Source: Planctomycetota bacterium (GTDB lineage Bacteria > Planctomycetota > Planctomycetia > Pirellulales > Pirellulaceae). Taken from it: 64,000 nt of DNA. This document shows positions 1 to 8,532 of the stretch, one piece after another; the first letter of the stretch is position 1; every line of letters starts with the position of its first letter. The translations under genes were made by a program, and so were the position numbers. The notes beneath the pieces were generated by a model, which was given only the letters and a program-made list of their open reading frames with translations, had not been told where the DNA came from and searched no databases. The stretch spans positions 99,969 to 163,968 of the forward strand of contig CAUJHS010000048.1 in NCBI GenBank assembly GCA_963204915.1, in the 5' to 3' direction.

Positions 1-1513
1 GCGGTACGCTGCGGTGATATGTCGGAATTTCCGGCCGATCGGAAGACCCCATCAAAAAGTCCGATTCGCCCTCGAAACGGACCATCCCCTTCATCGTAGC
101 CTCGCGCGGAATGGTAATCGTGGGCAAATGGACCGTTCCGTCATCCTTCACAATCGTGCTGTTATGTCGATGTTCCGTAATTCCCGTACGATTTTCCGGA
201 ACACGACGATACACCTCGTGGAAGGAATAGCCCTTCACGTGCGAGACCACGACCACCAAATAATCGGCCGGGGGCAAACGCGTGTTTAGGGGCGTAACTC
301 CCCGCGGCCTGATCGATCGTTCGGGCTGCGGTTCGCCTGTAACAGGGTCAAGCGGGTGAAACACCACCGTCGCGCCCGTGGGAATGGTGTCCAGGGAAAT
401 ACGCTTCCACGCCCCGTCGCGGTTCGGCCGAGATAGCACGAACGTCAAACTCGACACCGCGAGAATGGCGATGACCGAAACAACCGCGAGCGCAGGGTTG
501 CGCTTGCTCCACCGCCATGTGCGCTCCGTGCGCGTGATTGGCCGAGCCACAATCGCTTCGTTTCTTAAGTGCCTGCGCAGGTCGTTCGCCAGATCTTGCG
601 CTGTGGCGTATCGCTTGTCTGGATTTTTCTCCATCGCGCGATGGCAAATGGTTTCCAGGTCGCGCGGCAACCGCCGATTCCGGCTCCGCAACGGCGCCGG
701 ATCGTCGTGTTGCACCTGATAAAGCAACAAGCGCGATTTTTTTCCGCGAAAGGGCCGCTCGCCGCTCAATAACTCGTACAAGATGACGCCCAGGGAGTAC
801 ACGTCGCTTCGACGATCGGCCTTGTGACTTTCGCCGCGGGCCTGTTCGGGCGACATATACGCCGCCGTGCCCAGCACTTGCCCGTCGGCGGTCATGGTAA
901 TTTCCGGCGAATCGCGTTTCGCCAAACCAAAGTCGGTCAAATGCGGGGTTCCGGTCGCGTCGAGAAGGATATTCCCGGGCTTCAGGTCGCGATGAACAAC
1001 TCCGGCCTCATGCGCCACATGAAGGGCCTCGGCCAACGTGGCCACGAGTTCTGCCGCTTCGCGCGGTGGAAAGGGATGTTGCTTGAGCCGATCCTTGAGT
1101 GAAACGCCGTCAATGAACTGGCTGGCGATGTAAACCGTATCGCCGTCGCGACCGATCTCGTATACCGTCACGATGTTCTCGTGATTGACCCGCGCAGCGG
1201 CCTGAGCCTCTTTGACAAAATGTGAGAATGTTTTTTCGTCAAACTGATCGCGACGGGGAATCTTGAGCGCAACAATCCGATCAAGCTGCGTATCGCGCGA
1301 CTTCCAAACCACGCCAAATGCGCCTTGCCCGACATACTCTAATAGCTGAAACTGTCCAATGTGCTTGATTCCCTTAACATCGAGCGTCATCGTATCATCG
1401 CCAGCGAACCCCTGCTCAATGGGGACGCCGCACGAGGGACACGATAAACTTTCGACGGCCTGGTCGCCAATAACCTCCAGCGCGACTTGACAATGAGGAC
1501 ATCGAACGTGCAT
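1..1513 (-). CDS. Ser/Thr protein kinase fused to FGE-like domain (partial)
   Basis: Reads leftward from the ATG at 1511-1513 and is still open at the window edge, so the C-terminus is missing (504 codons seen). Residues 1-30 form a zinc ribbon with Cys pairs at 5/8 and 25/28. A Hanks-type kinase domain follows: glycine loop GQGAFGVV near 62-69, ATP-binding Lys84, and catalytic HRDLKPGN with Asp176, then a DFG motif. A hydrophobic segment near residues 335-360 probably crosses the membrane, with the kinase in the cytoplasm. The part beyond it has a PEGA-like beta-rich stretch and then GESDFLMGS, which resembles the opening of the formylglycine-generating-enzyme/sulfatase-modifying fold. The kinase call is certain. 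The FGE-like call rests on about 25 residues. The substrate is unknown. Confidence 0.9.
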   Translation of the reverse strand, partial: MHVRCPHCQVALEVIGDQAVESLSCPSCGVPIEQGFAGDDTMTLDVKGIKHIGQFQLLEYVGQGAFGVVWKSRDTQLDRIVALKIPRRDQFDEKTFSHFVKEAQAAARVNHENIVTVYEIGRDGDTVYIASQFIDGVSLKDRLKQHPFPPREAAELVATLAEALHVAHEAGVVHRDLKPGNILLDATGTPHLTDFGLAKRDSPEITMTADGQVLGTAAYMSPEQARGESHKADRRSDVYSLGVILYELLSGERPFRGKKSRLLLYQVQHDDPAPLRSRNRRLPRDLETICHRAMEKNPDKRYATAQDLANDLRRHLRNEAIVARPITRTERTWRWSKRNPALAVVSVIAILAVSSLTFVLSRPNRDGAWKRISLDTIPTGATVVFHPLDPVTGEPQPERSIRPRGVTPLNTRLPPADYLVVVVSHVKGYSFHEVYRRVPENRTGITEHRHNSTIVKDDGTVHLPTITIPREATMKGMVRFEGESDFLMGSSDRPEIPTYHRSVP

Positions 1514-1925
1514 ATCCTGGGACCTGCAGTAATCGCCACATGGGTCGACGTGGGAGCGTCGGGAATTCGGCAGGTTTTTTCTAACCCAAATGGCGCCCGT
1601 TGTCCAATGAACTCAAAACAGCGCGGGTGGCGCACTTGTGGCGCCTGACCTTGAAGAGGTTCACCGAATATGACCAGCCTTTGCGAAACGTGCCGATACT
1701 TAAGAGTCGTTGTATCGGGCAAAGGCTCTCGATTTGCGCTTTGCCAATTGGCGCAACTCGATCCCCGGTTTCCCAAGTATCCGCCACAACCGGTGATCCG
1801 GTGTCCAGGATATGTATCCAGCGCAGGATCGCAAGCCGCGACCTAACCCTAGCCGCCATCGAGCAGTAACGATCACTGTGAGGCATCCGTATACCCCACG
1901 AGCGCGAACCTCGCGCTAGTCATGT
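1514..1925. other. gene-free stretch
   Basis: About 410 bp between the kinase start and the stop of the S51-like gene. Short frames exist on both strands, but none has a recognisable domain, a good ribosome site or gene-like composition. It presumably carries the kinase promoter. I see no terminator or repeat here. Confidence 0.5.
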
Positions 1926-2783
1926 TTAGCCGCCGATCGTTTCCGCTTGGCTAATGCGGACCGCGGCGCGATCGCGCGCCTCACGGCGGAGGGCGTTCAA
2001 GTCCGCAACGGCGCCTGGCGCAAGCGTGGTTTCCAGAGCGGCGCGATCGCGAGATGACGGCAAGCATACGGTCACGACCGATTCCCCTAGCACCGCCAAA
2101 CGCGTTCCTTGGACAATGAGTGCTGTCCCTTCGTCAATGCCAACGCCAAATCGACCAGGATGCCGTTCGACCACGCTCCGCAGCCGGGGCTGGCGATTTC
2201 TTTGCAGAAAGTGCTGGTCAATCACGGCATCGGGAAGCAAATCAAATCCGACCCCAGTACGCGGGTCCGCCTTGCCGCCGGCAATCATCAGGCGCGACAT
2301 GATCGCAGCGCCCGCCGAAGTTCCGCCGATTACTCCTCCGCGGCGCAGCAGCGCCTGCAACTCTGCTTCGAAACGCGTGCCCACGTACACTTCGGACAGG
2401 CGCGATTGATACCCGCCATGAAACCAAACGGCGGTGGCCGATCGCAAAGGCGCCACAAATTGTTCATCGTCCGCTTCGCGCGACGAGCGCGTGTGCAGCA
2501 CCCGAACCGTTTCCACGCCTCGTTGTTTCCACGCCGCGAGATAGTAGTCCACGGGAAAATGATCGGCGAACTCGCTGGCGGTAGGCACCACAACCAAGTT
2601 CGCCGTTTTTCCGCCTGCGGCGTTGATGAAATGCTCGAAAATGTCTTCTGGCAACTGGCCGCCGCCGCAGATGACGAGCTTACCTTCATGACGCGATGCC
2701 GACGAGCCTAGCGACTCTTCGGCAAATGAGGCGCCTACCATCAGCAAGAAGACAACAAGACCAAGCGGGTGCGAATATGTCAT
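1926..2783 (-). CDS. cyanophycinase-like peptidase, S51 family, exported
   Basis: 285 aa starting at the ATG at 2781-2783. An in-frame start 78 bp upstream would bury the signal peptide, whose hydrophobic core spans residues 8-20 and which ends near Ala-Glu at 21-22. The mature part has the class I glutamine-amidotransferase-like fold of family S51: VICGGGQLPED near 37-47, VVPTAS near 65-70, FHGGYQ near 121-126 and the nucleophile elbow GGTSAGAA with Ser156. Known relatives are cyanophycinase (cleaves the Asp-Arg storage polymer cyanophycin) and alpha-aspartyl dipeptidase. The signal peptide implies an extracytoplasmic role, so the substrate may be an outside peptide rather than an internal polymer. 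It lies downstream of the leucyl aminopeptidase gene on the same strand with a 392-bp gap, so probably has its own promoter. Confidence 0.85.
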   Translation of the reverse strand: MTYSHPLGLVVFLLMVGASFAEESLGSSASRHEGKLVICGGGQLPEDIFEHFINAAGGKTANLVVVPTASEFADHFPVDYYLAAWKQRGVETVRVLHTRSSREADDEQFVAPLRSATAVWFHGGYQSRLSEVYVGTRFEAELQALLRRGGVIGGTSAGAAIMSRLMIAGGKADPRTGVGFDLLPDAVIDQHFLQRNRQPRLRSVVERHPGRFGVGIDEGTALIVQGTRLAVLGESVVTVCLPSSRDRAALETTLAPGAVADLNALRREARDRAAVRISQAETIGG

Positions 2784-3175
2784 GATCAATCGGGAGTTGA
2801 CGGGTTCCAGCGCGCAATCGGCGCGTTCTAAGAAGCGACAGCCCCTAAACAAGGGTTCCAAAAGACGCGAGCCGCCTAGGGCAGGGGAGGGGGCGGTTGA
2901 CCGTTCAAGGCAAGACGGGCCAACGTTGCTGCATAGGACGCTAAGAGAGGTCGACCAATGCGCAAGATAGGCCGCAGCCGTGGCGAGGCAATCCCTAGCG
3001 GCAATTCATGGGGTCCATCCATGGGAAGTATTGTGCGCTGCCCACCCCATTTTCACCAACAGCAATTGTTGATGGGTTGCACATCGCGACGGACGCGTGC
3101 TCTCGCCCGAGAGAAAGACGAGGCAAATTCCCAAGTCGGCGCCAAAAACTAGGCAAACAACGCAGTATAGAAAGC
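2784..3175. other. gene-free stretch
   Basis: About 390 bp between two minus-strand genes. No convincing ORF. A G-rich tract at 2879-2895 has three runs of three or more G but lacks the fourth needed for a canonical quadruplex. No hairpin with a T-tract follows the aminopeptidase stop. Confidence 0.45.
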
Positions 3176-4630
3176 CTACGCACACGCACGCCGTACGACT
3201 TCCACCAAGGTTCGGACAAACGCCCCCGTCGCGCCTGCGTCCTGATGGGGCTTGGGCTTATCCGTGAAAGCGGGGCCGGCAATATCGATATGGGTCCACG
3301 GTTTGTTTTGTACGAACTCTTCCAGAAACTTCGCGGCTGTGATCGCTCCGCCCCAACGGCCATCGCCAACGTTTTTGATATCGGCGACAGAACCACGGAT
3401 TTGCTCCGCGTATTCGGGGAACATCGGTAGTTGCCACGCCAATTCGCCGCATTGCTTTGCAGCGTTCGCGACGGCATCGCACCATTCTTGATTATTGGTC
3501 ATCAGTCCGGCGACATCCGCGCCGAGCGCGACCATGCACGCTCCGGTCAGCGTGGCCAAATCGATGATTTGTGCGGCGCCGCGTTCGACCGCCACATCGA
3601 GCACATCGGCAAGAACCAACCGTCCTTCGGCGTCGGTGTTGAGCACTTCAATGGTCTTACCACTGCGGGCGGTGAGAATATCGCCCAACTTGAACGACGA
3701 GCCGCTGGGCATGTTTTCAACCAACCCGATCAAACCAATCACGTGGCGCGGCAGCTTTAATTTGGCGATGGCGTGCATAGCGCCAAGCACCGTGGCGCCG
3801 CCGGCCATGTCGTCCTTCATGGTCAACATACTGTCGTTCGGCTTGAGCGAGAGACCGCCCGAGTCGAACGTCACTCCCTTGCCAACAAGAGCCAGAGGCG
3901 ACTCCTCGGGCTTACCGCCGAGGTGGCGCAGAATGACCAACCGCGGAGGTTGCGTTGACCCCTGGGCCACAGCCAGCAGCGAACCGCAGCGTTCCTTAGC
4001 AAGTCGGTGCTCATCCCAGATTTCAATTTCCAAACCGCACGCCGCGGCGACTTGCGCGGCTTCTTCGGCAAATGAAGCGGGATAAATTCGGCTGGGCGGT
4101 TCGTTAACCAAGCGGCGTGTCAGGTTGACGCTTTCTCCGAGAACTCGCCCCGCATTGACGGCTACGGCGTCTCCGGCCCAGCCGATTTCCTGATGCGGAT
4201 TGAGCTTCTTTTCTTTTTTGTACAAGTCTTGACCATGGCATCCCACCATGGCGCCGGCCACACCGTGCTCGACCCAAGGAGCAGACCACGAACCATCGAA
4301 GTAGAACGCGACGGCGCCGCGGGGCTTTTCGGCCAGGCGCAGCGAAGCGGCCGCCGCCGCACGAAACGCGCGCCCTGCGTTCATTTCCTCTTGTTTTCCC
4401 AGACCCACAAGCAAGACAAGCGGCGACTTGACGCCCATCGGCGCATGCAAAGGAAGCGTCTCGCCATGTTTGCCGGTAATCTCTTTACGCTCGAGAAGCC
4501 GAGATACCAAGCCCTTGGTCGCCTGGTCCAGCTCGGCGCTAAAACCTGTGACCGGCTGATCCTGATACAGGCCGACAACGACGATGGATTCTGATTGGGC
4601 AAGCGCCCCCGCGGTGGCTCGAACTTCCAT
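3176..4630 (-). CDS. pepA: leucyl aminopeptidase (M17)
   Basis: 484 aa from the ATG at 4628-4630. A start 39 bp further upstream is possible but adds residues not usual for the family. The C-terminal catalytic half has the hallmark metal and active-site segments of M17: GKGVTFDSGGLSLKP (metal-binding Lys and Asp), MKDDMAGGA, and NTDAEGRLVLADVL, which carries the signature NTDAEGRL. The N-terminal half is the usual alpha/beta domain. No signal peptide, so cytoplasmic. The enzyme removes N-terminal amino acids with two divalent metal ions, normally as a hexamer, and takes part in peptide turnover. Length is normal (about 480-500 aa). Whether it acts together with the flanking caspase-like and S51-like genes cannot be told from sequence. 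Confidence 0.96.
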   Translation of the reverse strand: MEVRATAGALAQSESIVVVGLYQDQPVTGFSAELDQATKGLVSRLLERKEITGKHGETLPLHAPMGVKSPLVLLVGLGKQEEMNAGRAFRAAAAASLRLAEKPRGAVAFYFDGSWSAPWVEHGVAGAMVGCHGQDLYKKEKKLNPHQEIGWAGDAVAVNAGRVLGESVNLTRRLVNEPPSRIYPASFAEEAAQVAAACGLEIEIWDEHRLAKERCGSLLAVAQGSTQPPRLVILRHLGGKPEESPLALVGKGVTFDSGGLSLKPNDSMLTMKDDMAGGATVLGAMHAIAKLKLPRHVIGLIGLVENMPSGSSFKLGDILTARSGKTIEVLNTDAEGRLVLADVLDVAVERGAAQIIDLATLTGACMVALGADVAGLMTNNQEWCDAVANAAKQCGELAWQLPMFPEYAEQIRGSVADIKNVGDGRWGGAITAAKFLEEFVQNKPWTHIDIAGPAFTDKPKPHQDAGATGAFVRTLVEVVRRACA

Positions 4631-4871
4631 GACCCTGGCTTCGTGTAAGGGGTGGCGAATTTGACGCAATGCCGCTCAAGTTGATCGACGAACCAAGCGC
4701 CCGTCAAGGCGCGGTCGGGTAACGCGCCATTGTAGCGACGGGGCAGGGCGAGACAAAGAAGCCGCGCGGCGCCGAGAGCGGAATCTCCTTAACCGCATGA
4801 GCCAGCGCGCCCGCCGACCGAGTTTGCGCGGACGTCAAGGCCGATGCGGCTGTTCCGCCGCGCCGAACCAG

Positions 4872-7800
4872 CTATTTATTTGCCACGCTAGCGGGCGGCG
4901 GGCAAATCGTCAGCGGAATCGGAATGCTGCGAAACAGCATCTCCGGCGAATGCATGGGTGTTTGTGCTTTGGTGCCGCGCGTTTGCTCGAATACTTCTTT
5001 CGTCACGTAGTGCACCAGTTCAAGCGCCTCGACTTCCGAATCCGCGGGGTTTGCGTCGGGATTGTTCGCATCGCCTTGCCCATCGGCTTTTCCGGTTAGC
5101 CCTGCAAGTACGCACTGCGTGAAATAGCCTCCGGACTTACGGTTGCCAATCGCTTGTTGACCTTCCCGCGTGGCCGAAATCACGAGGATGCTTGCGTCGC
5201 GCAGGGGCCGATTCATGCGTTTGTGTTGATTGACCACATCGCTTCGCATCACGGCGCTACCCGAGTGACACGTATCGAGCATCACCAACTTCTTGCACGG
5301 CACGTCGCGCAGCTTCATCAACACCTGCCAAGGTACGCCAATGCTGCGAATGAACTCTTGATCCGACACGGCGTCCTTCTTCAATCGCTCATCCGGAGGC
5401 ACAAAGTAGTACTCATTGTCATACGCCACGCCGTGCCCGGCGATGAAAACGACTAGCAAGTCTCCGGCACGGGCGTCCTTTTTCAGGTCGGCGGATATTT
5501 TATCAATCTCATTGGATACGCTTTGCTCCGTGATTTCGTGGTTGACCAGACGATATGGATTTCCGGGATCATACAGCGTCTTGGAATGATCCCGCAACGC
5601 TTTCACAACTGCTTCCGCGTCCCTCACCGGATACGGCAGGTCGATCTCGTTGGAGTACTCGTTCGCTGCAAGGATGAACGTATGCAACCGCGGCCGGTAT
5701 CCTGGCGCCGTGGCGCGGAATCGGACCGAATGCTCACCTCGTTGAATCTCCGTCGAGCTTGGTAAATTCGCTCCGGGTTGCTTCGGCCGTTCTCGCAAAG
5801 CCACGGACAGCAAATTGCCGATACCGACATCGCTCGTCCGCCATTCGACCACCTGGCTGAGCGCGTCCAACGAGCGAACAACGGGCGCCCCTTGATCAAC
5901 CGCGTTCAACACCGCGGTGACCACGTAGTCGGCCGGTACAACGCCAGGCGGGTAGGTGACTTTGGCGCGAATCGTCAATTCCTCGCCCGGCGCCAACGCA
6001 TCGCTATCTTGAGGACTGAGGATTTGAACCGTGGGAGACCGATCCACGGCGCCTCGAACAGCGAAAGGCTGTGAGGCGAGGTCCGCAATTTGACTGTACA
6101 TACGGCGCGTGTCGGCGGCGAAAATGGCGCGAAACACGTCCGGCTTTTCCAGTTCGGGGTACCCCGACGCCAGCGCAAACGTGGGCTTCAGCGCACGTCC
6201 CTCGTTGAGCTGCCAGCCAAACAGTTGGTCGCCATTCGTCGAGGCCTCATACGGGCCTTGCGGTGTGAAGAACGCCCATTCGTCGCGCCGGTCAACAAAC
6301 AAGCTAGCCACCGGTTCCCAAGCGGGCACGACGTTCGGCAAATCTTCGGACTTGCCGTTGCGCAAGACCGAGACGGTCAATTGTTCGAACAACGTGGCGT
6401 CCTGAAGCATCGCCAAAATCTCTTGCGGCGTTTGGGCGTTCTCCTCGCGTCCGTTTTTGATGCGCCGAACTGCGGAAATCACCTCGCCTTCGCGCATGCC
6501 GCGGCCAAAGGCAATGCCCGCGGGTTTCACGTTCCGGGCGACTATCCGATCGCCGTGAATGGCGAATGACGCGCCCCAGGCGATCGCCCTGGAAAACGAG
6601 TCGGTCTTTCCCGCGGCGATTTCGTCCCACGAGCGTAGTCCATCTAAGCTCCACAATTTGATGGTTTGGTCAAGCGAGGCCGACGCCAGGAAGTTGCGGT
6701 CCGGCGATACGCTCAGCGAAGTGACGACGTTCGCATGATCGCGGTAGTAACGCAACAAAGGACACTCGCCGTTGCGCACGATCTGGTAGATAAAAACGCC
6801 ATTTTGATGGTTTGTACCCACGGCGAGCCCGTAGGTGTACTTGTTGTCGAACAAGAAACAGTACGACAGCGCCTCGCCTTGATCTTGCCGATCGAGCGTA
6901 ATCGTGCAGTGGTAGCCTTTGGGGTGCGTCAGCGTGAGGCGTTGACCTTCCCGCTCGGGCGTCACTTGCCAGCCGCCGCTGCCGTCGTCGGGCGAGCGAA
7001 ACGTGCGGCGGGTCTTGTCGTCCTCGGGCAACAGCCTTCCTTGCGTCAGATCGAACACTTGCTGGACGGACCCGTAATTGTTGTACGTCTTCCGTTCGCC
7101 CAGGGCGTCGCCGGATTGCTCGGCCGGTCCAAAGCCGATTTGGTACGTTCCGGTCCGCGCGACAAACGCGACCTTACCCAAGTTGGAGCCAACGCCGCGA
7201 AGCGCCAGTTTTTTCTGCCCGCGTTCTTGGAGCGGATTAGGAAGAAACTCGTCTTTGCCGTCTCGCAAGGGGAATACGAGCACAGGCGCGCGATCGTCGC
7301 CGCAACAGGCGACCAACTTCAAGTCGGGACTGACGGCGCAGGCGTAATTGTCCATGCTCGTCGAAGTGACGAATTCATCAATGATCTCACGCGTGCTGAT
7401 CTTCCAATGCTCCAAGTGAGACGCTTCGACCCCGGCGACGTCCTTTTGCCGTTGTAAGCGCGTGGCCACGAACAACGAACCGACCGGGCCGAACGCCACA
7501 TCGAGCGCCTCACGACCTTGGCGGAGTAGTTCGGGCTCTTGGTCGCCGCGGCCTTTCCATAGGTACACCGCGCCGCGTTTGTCGGCCGTGGCCCATCGTT
7601 GGCTGTTCCGGTCCTGAATGATGGTCGTGACGGGGCCGCGATGACGGAACTCGCCGCGTGGCGTGCGCAGAAGGCGCGGCGGCGCGCCGGCGCGGCTCAG
7701 GTCGTACAGCGCAATGGCCCATTCATCGGCGCCTGAGGGGCCTGCGGGAACTGCCACGGCAAGCGTATTGTTATCCAGAAACGTCAACGCGCGCCAGGGG

Positions 7801-8423
7801 CGGTCTTGAGTCTCGGCGGCACGCAGTTGAATCGGGGGATCTTCGCGGGGAGGAGTTTTCTCATTGGGGTCGCGGGGCGTGGCCGGAAACGTCCATAGCC
7901 AGGTGTCGCCAAAAACGCTCACGGCGGCTAGCTTGGTTCCATCGGGCGAGAACGCCAATCCGCCGGTCGCCACGTTTCGCGAGAGATCGACCAACACCCG
8001 TTCGACTTGTTCCGTCCCCGCGTTGTATACGAAGATGTCGCCGCCGTGTCCGTATCCGCTAAATCCGGCGATGGCAACCCGGCGGACCTCGCCGGAAGAC
8101 ACGGCTAGCTCGTAAATGGCGCCGCGCAGTCCGCGGCCTACCGGCCAACGCAAGGTTGGGGCCAGAACGGCTTCGATCCGACGCAATTGTTTACCGCGTT
8201 CCGTGATCTCGTAACCCAAAACGATCTTATCCATTCCGCCCGAGTACAACCGCTGCCCGTCCGCGGAGAACGCGAGCGCGCGAACCTGATTGCTGTGCCC
8301 GTCGGCATCCAGCACAAGGCGCGGCTTGTTCTCGGGGATGTTCACCACACCGTTTTGCGCTGCAACGAATCCAGGCGCGAATAGGATGATCGCGACGGCG
8401 ATCCAACGGGGGCGGTTCTGCAT
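4872..8423 (-). CDS. exported WD40 / PDZ-like / caspase-like protein
   Basis: 1183 aa from the ATG at 8421-8423, chosen because a signal peptide follows at once (hydrophobic core residues 7-20, cleavage after VAA). WD40-type repeats occupy roughly residues 35-650, for example blades with LAFSADGQRLYSGG and SVSPDRNFLASASLDQTIKLW. A PDZ-like segment around residues 640-740 contains GMREGEVISAV. Next come a module with DEWAFFTPQGPYEAS, common in bacterial caspase-like proteins, and an Ig-like region starting VQILSPQDSDAL. The C-terminus is a peptidase C14 (caspase p20-like) domain with dyad His997 (FIAGHG) and Cys1052 (LDTCHSG). Both catalytic residues are present, so activity is plausible. The propeller probably recruits or senses partners. 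An exported location is inferred from the signal peptide. An intrinsic terminator separates it from the gene upstream. Confidence 0.92.
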   Translation of the reverse strand: MQNRPRWIAVAIILFAPGFVAAQNGVVNIPENKPRLVLDADGHSNQVRALAFSADGQRLYSGGMDKIVLGYEITERGKQLRRIEAVLAPTLRWPVGRGLRGAIYELAVSSGEVRRVAIAGFSGYGHGGDIFVYNAGTEQVERVLVDLSRNVATGGLAFSPDGTKLAAVSVFGDTWLWTFPATPRDPNEKTPPREDPPIQLRAAETQDRPWRALTFLDNNTLAVAVPAGPSGADEWAIALYDLSRAGAPPRLLRTPRGEFRHRGPVTTIIQDRNSQRWATADKRGAVYLWKGRGDQEPELLRQGREALDVAFGPVGSLFVATRLQRQKDVAGVEASHLEHWKISTREIIDEFVTSTSMDNYACAVSPDLKLVACCGDDRAPVLVFPLRDGKDEFLPNPLQERGQKKLALRGVGSNLGKVAFVARTGTYQIGFGPAEQSGDALGERKTYNNYGSVQQVFDLTQGRLLPEDDKTRRTFRSPDDGSGGWQVTPEREGQRLTLTHPKGYHCTITLDRQDQGEALSYCFLFDNKYTYGLAVGTNHQNGVFIYQIVRNGECPLLRYYRDHANVVTSLSVSPDRNFLASASLDQTIKLWSLDGLRSWDEIAAGKTDSFSRAIAWGASFAIHGDRIVARNVKPAGIAFGRGMREGEVISAVRRIKNGREENAQTPQEILAMLQDATLFEQLTVSVLRNGKSEDLPNVVPAWEPVASLFVDRRDEWAFFTPQGPYEASTNGDQLFGWQLNEGRALKPTFALASGYPELEKPDVFRAIFAADTRRMYSQIADLASQPFAVRGAVDRSPTVQILSPQDSDALAPGEELTIRAKVTYPPGVVPADYVVTAVLNAVDQGAPVVRSLDALSQVVEWRTSDVGIGNLLSVALRERPKQPGANLPSSTEIQRGEHSVRFRATAPGYRPRLHTFILAANEYSNEIDLPYPVRDAEAVVKALRDHSKTLYDPGNPYRLVNHEITEQSVSNEIDKISADLKKDARAGDLLVVFIAGHGVAYDNEYYFVPPDERLKKDAVSDQEFIRSIGVPWQVLMKLRDVPCKKLVMLDTCHSGSAVMRSDVVNQHKRMNRPLRDASILVISATREGQQAIGNRKSGGYFTQCVLAGLTGKADGQGDANNPDANPADSEVEALELVHYVTKEVFEQTRGTKAQTPMHSPEMLFRSIPIPLTICPPPASVANK

Positions 8424-8460
8424 GGTGGAGCACACGGTCGGGGGACTTCCACTTCGGGTA

Positions 8461-8506
8461 AAATCAAAAAAAGAGGACAAGCGTTCCGGTGAGGTTCGCT
8501 TGTCCT
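8461..8506 (-). terminator. intrinsic terminator after the 8533-9729 gene
   Basis: Perfect 10-bp inverted repeat: AGGACAAGCG at 8474-8483 and CGCTTGTCCT at 8497-8506, with a 13-nt loop. On the minus strand the stem is followed directly by CTTTTTTTGATTTT. It begins 26 bp after the stop of the upstream gene and ends about 38 bp before the caspase-like start, so it is either a full terminator or an attenuator between the two genes. Confidence 0.88.
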
Positions 8507-8532
8507 GTTGGTTCATTCAGTTGCCCTCCGGA

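Noticed and set aside
2879..2895. G-rich tract, possible quadruplex
   Set aside because: Only three runs of at least three G; the fourth is GG, so the canonical rule is not met.
6666..7457. Plus-strand open frame of 263 codons
   Set aside because: Antisense to the WD40 region of the caspase-like gene, with no start context or family.
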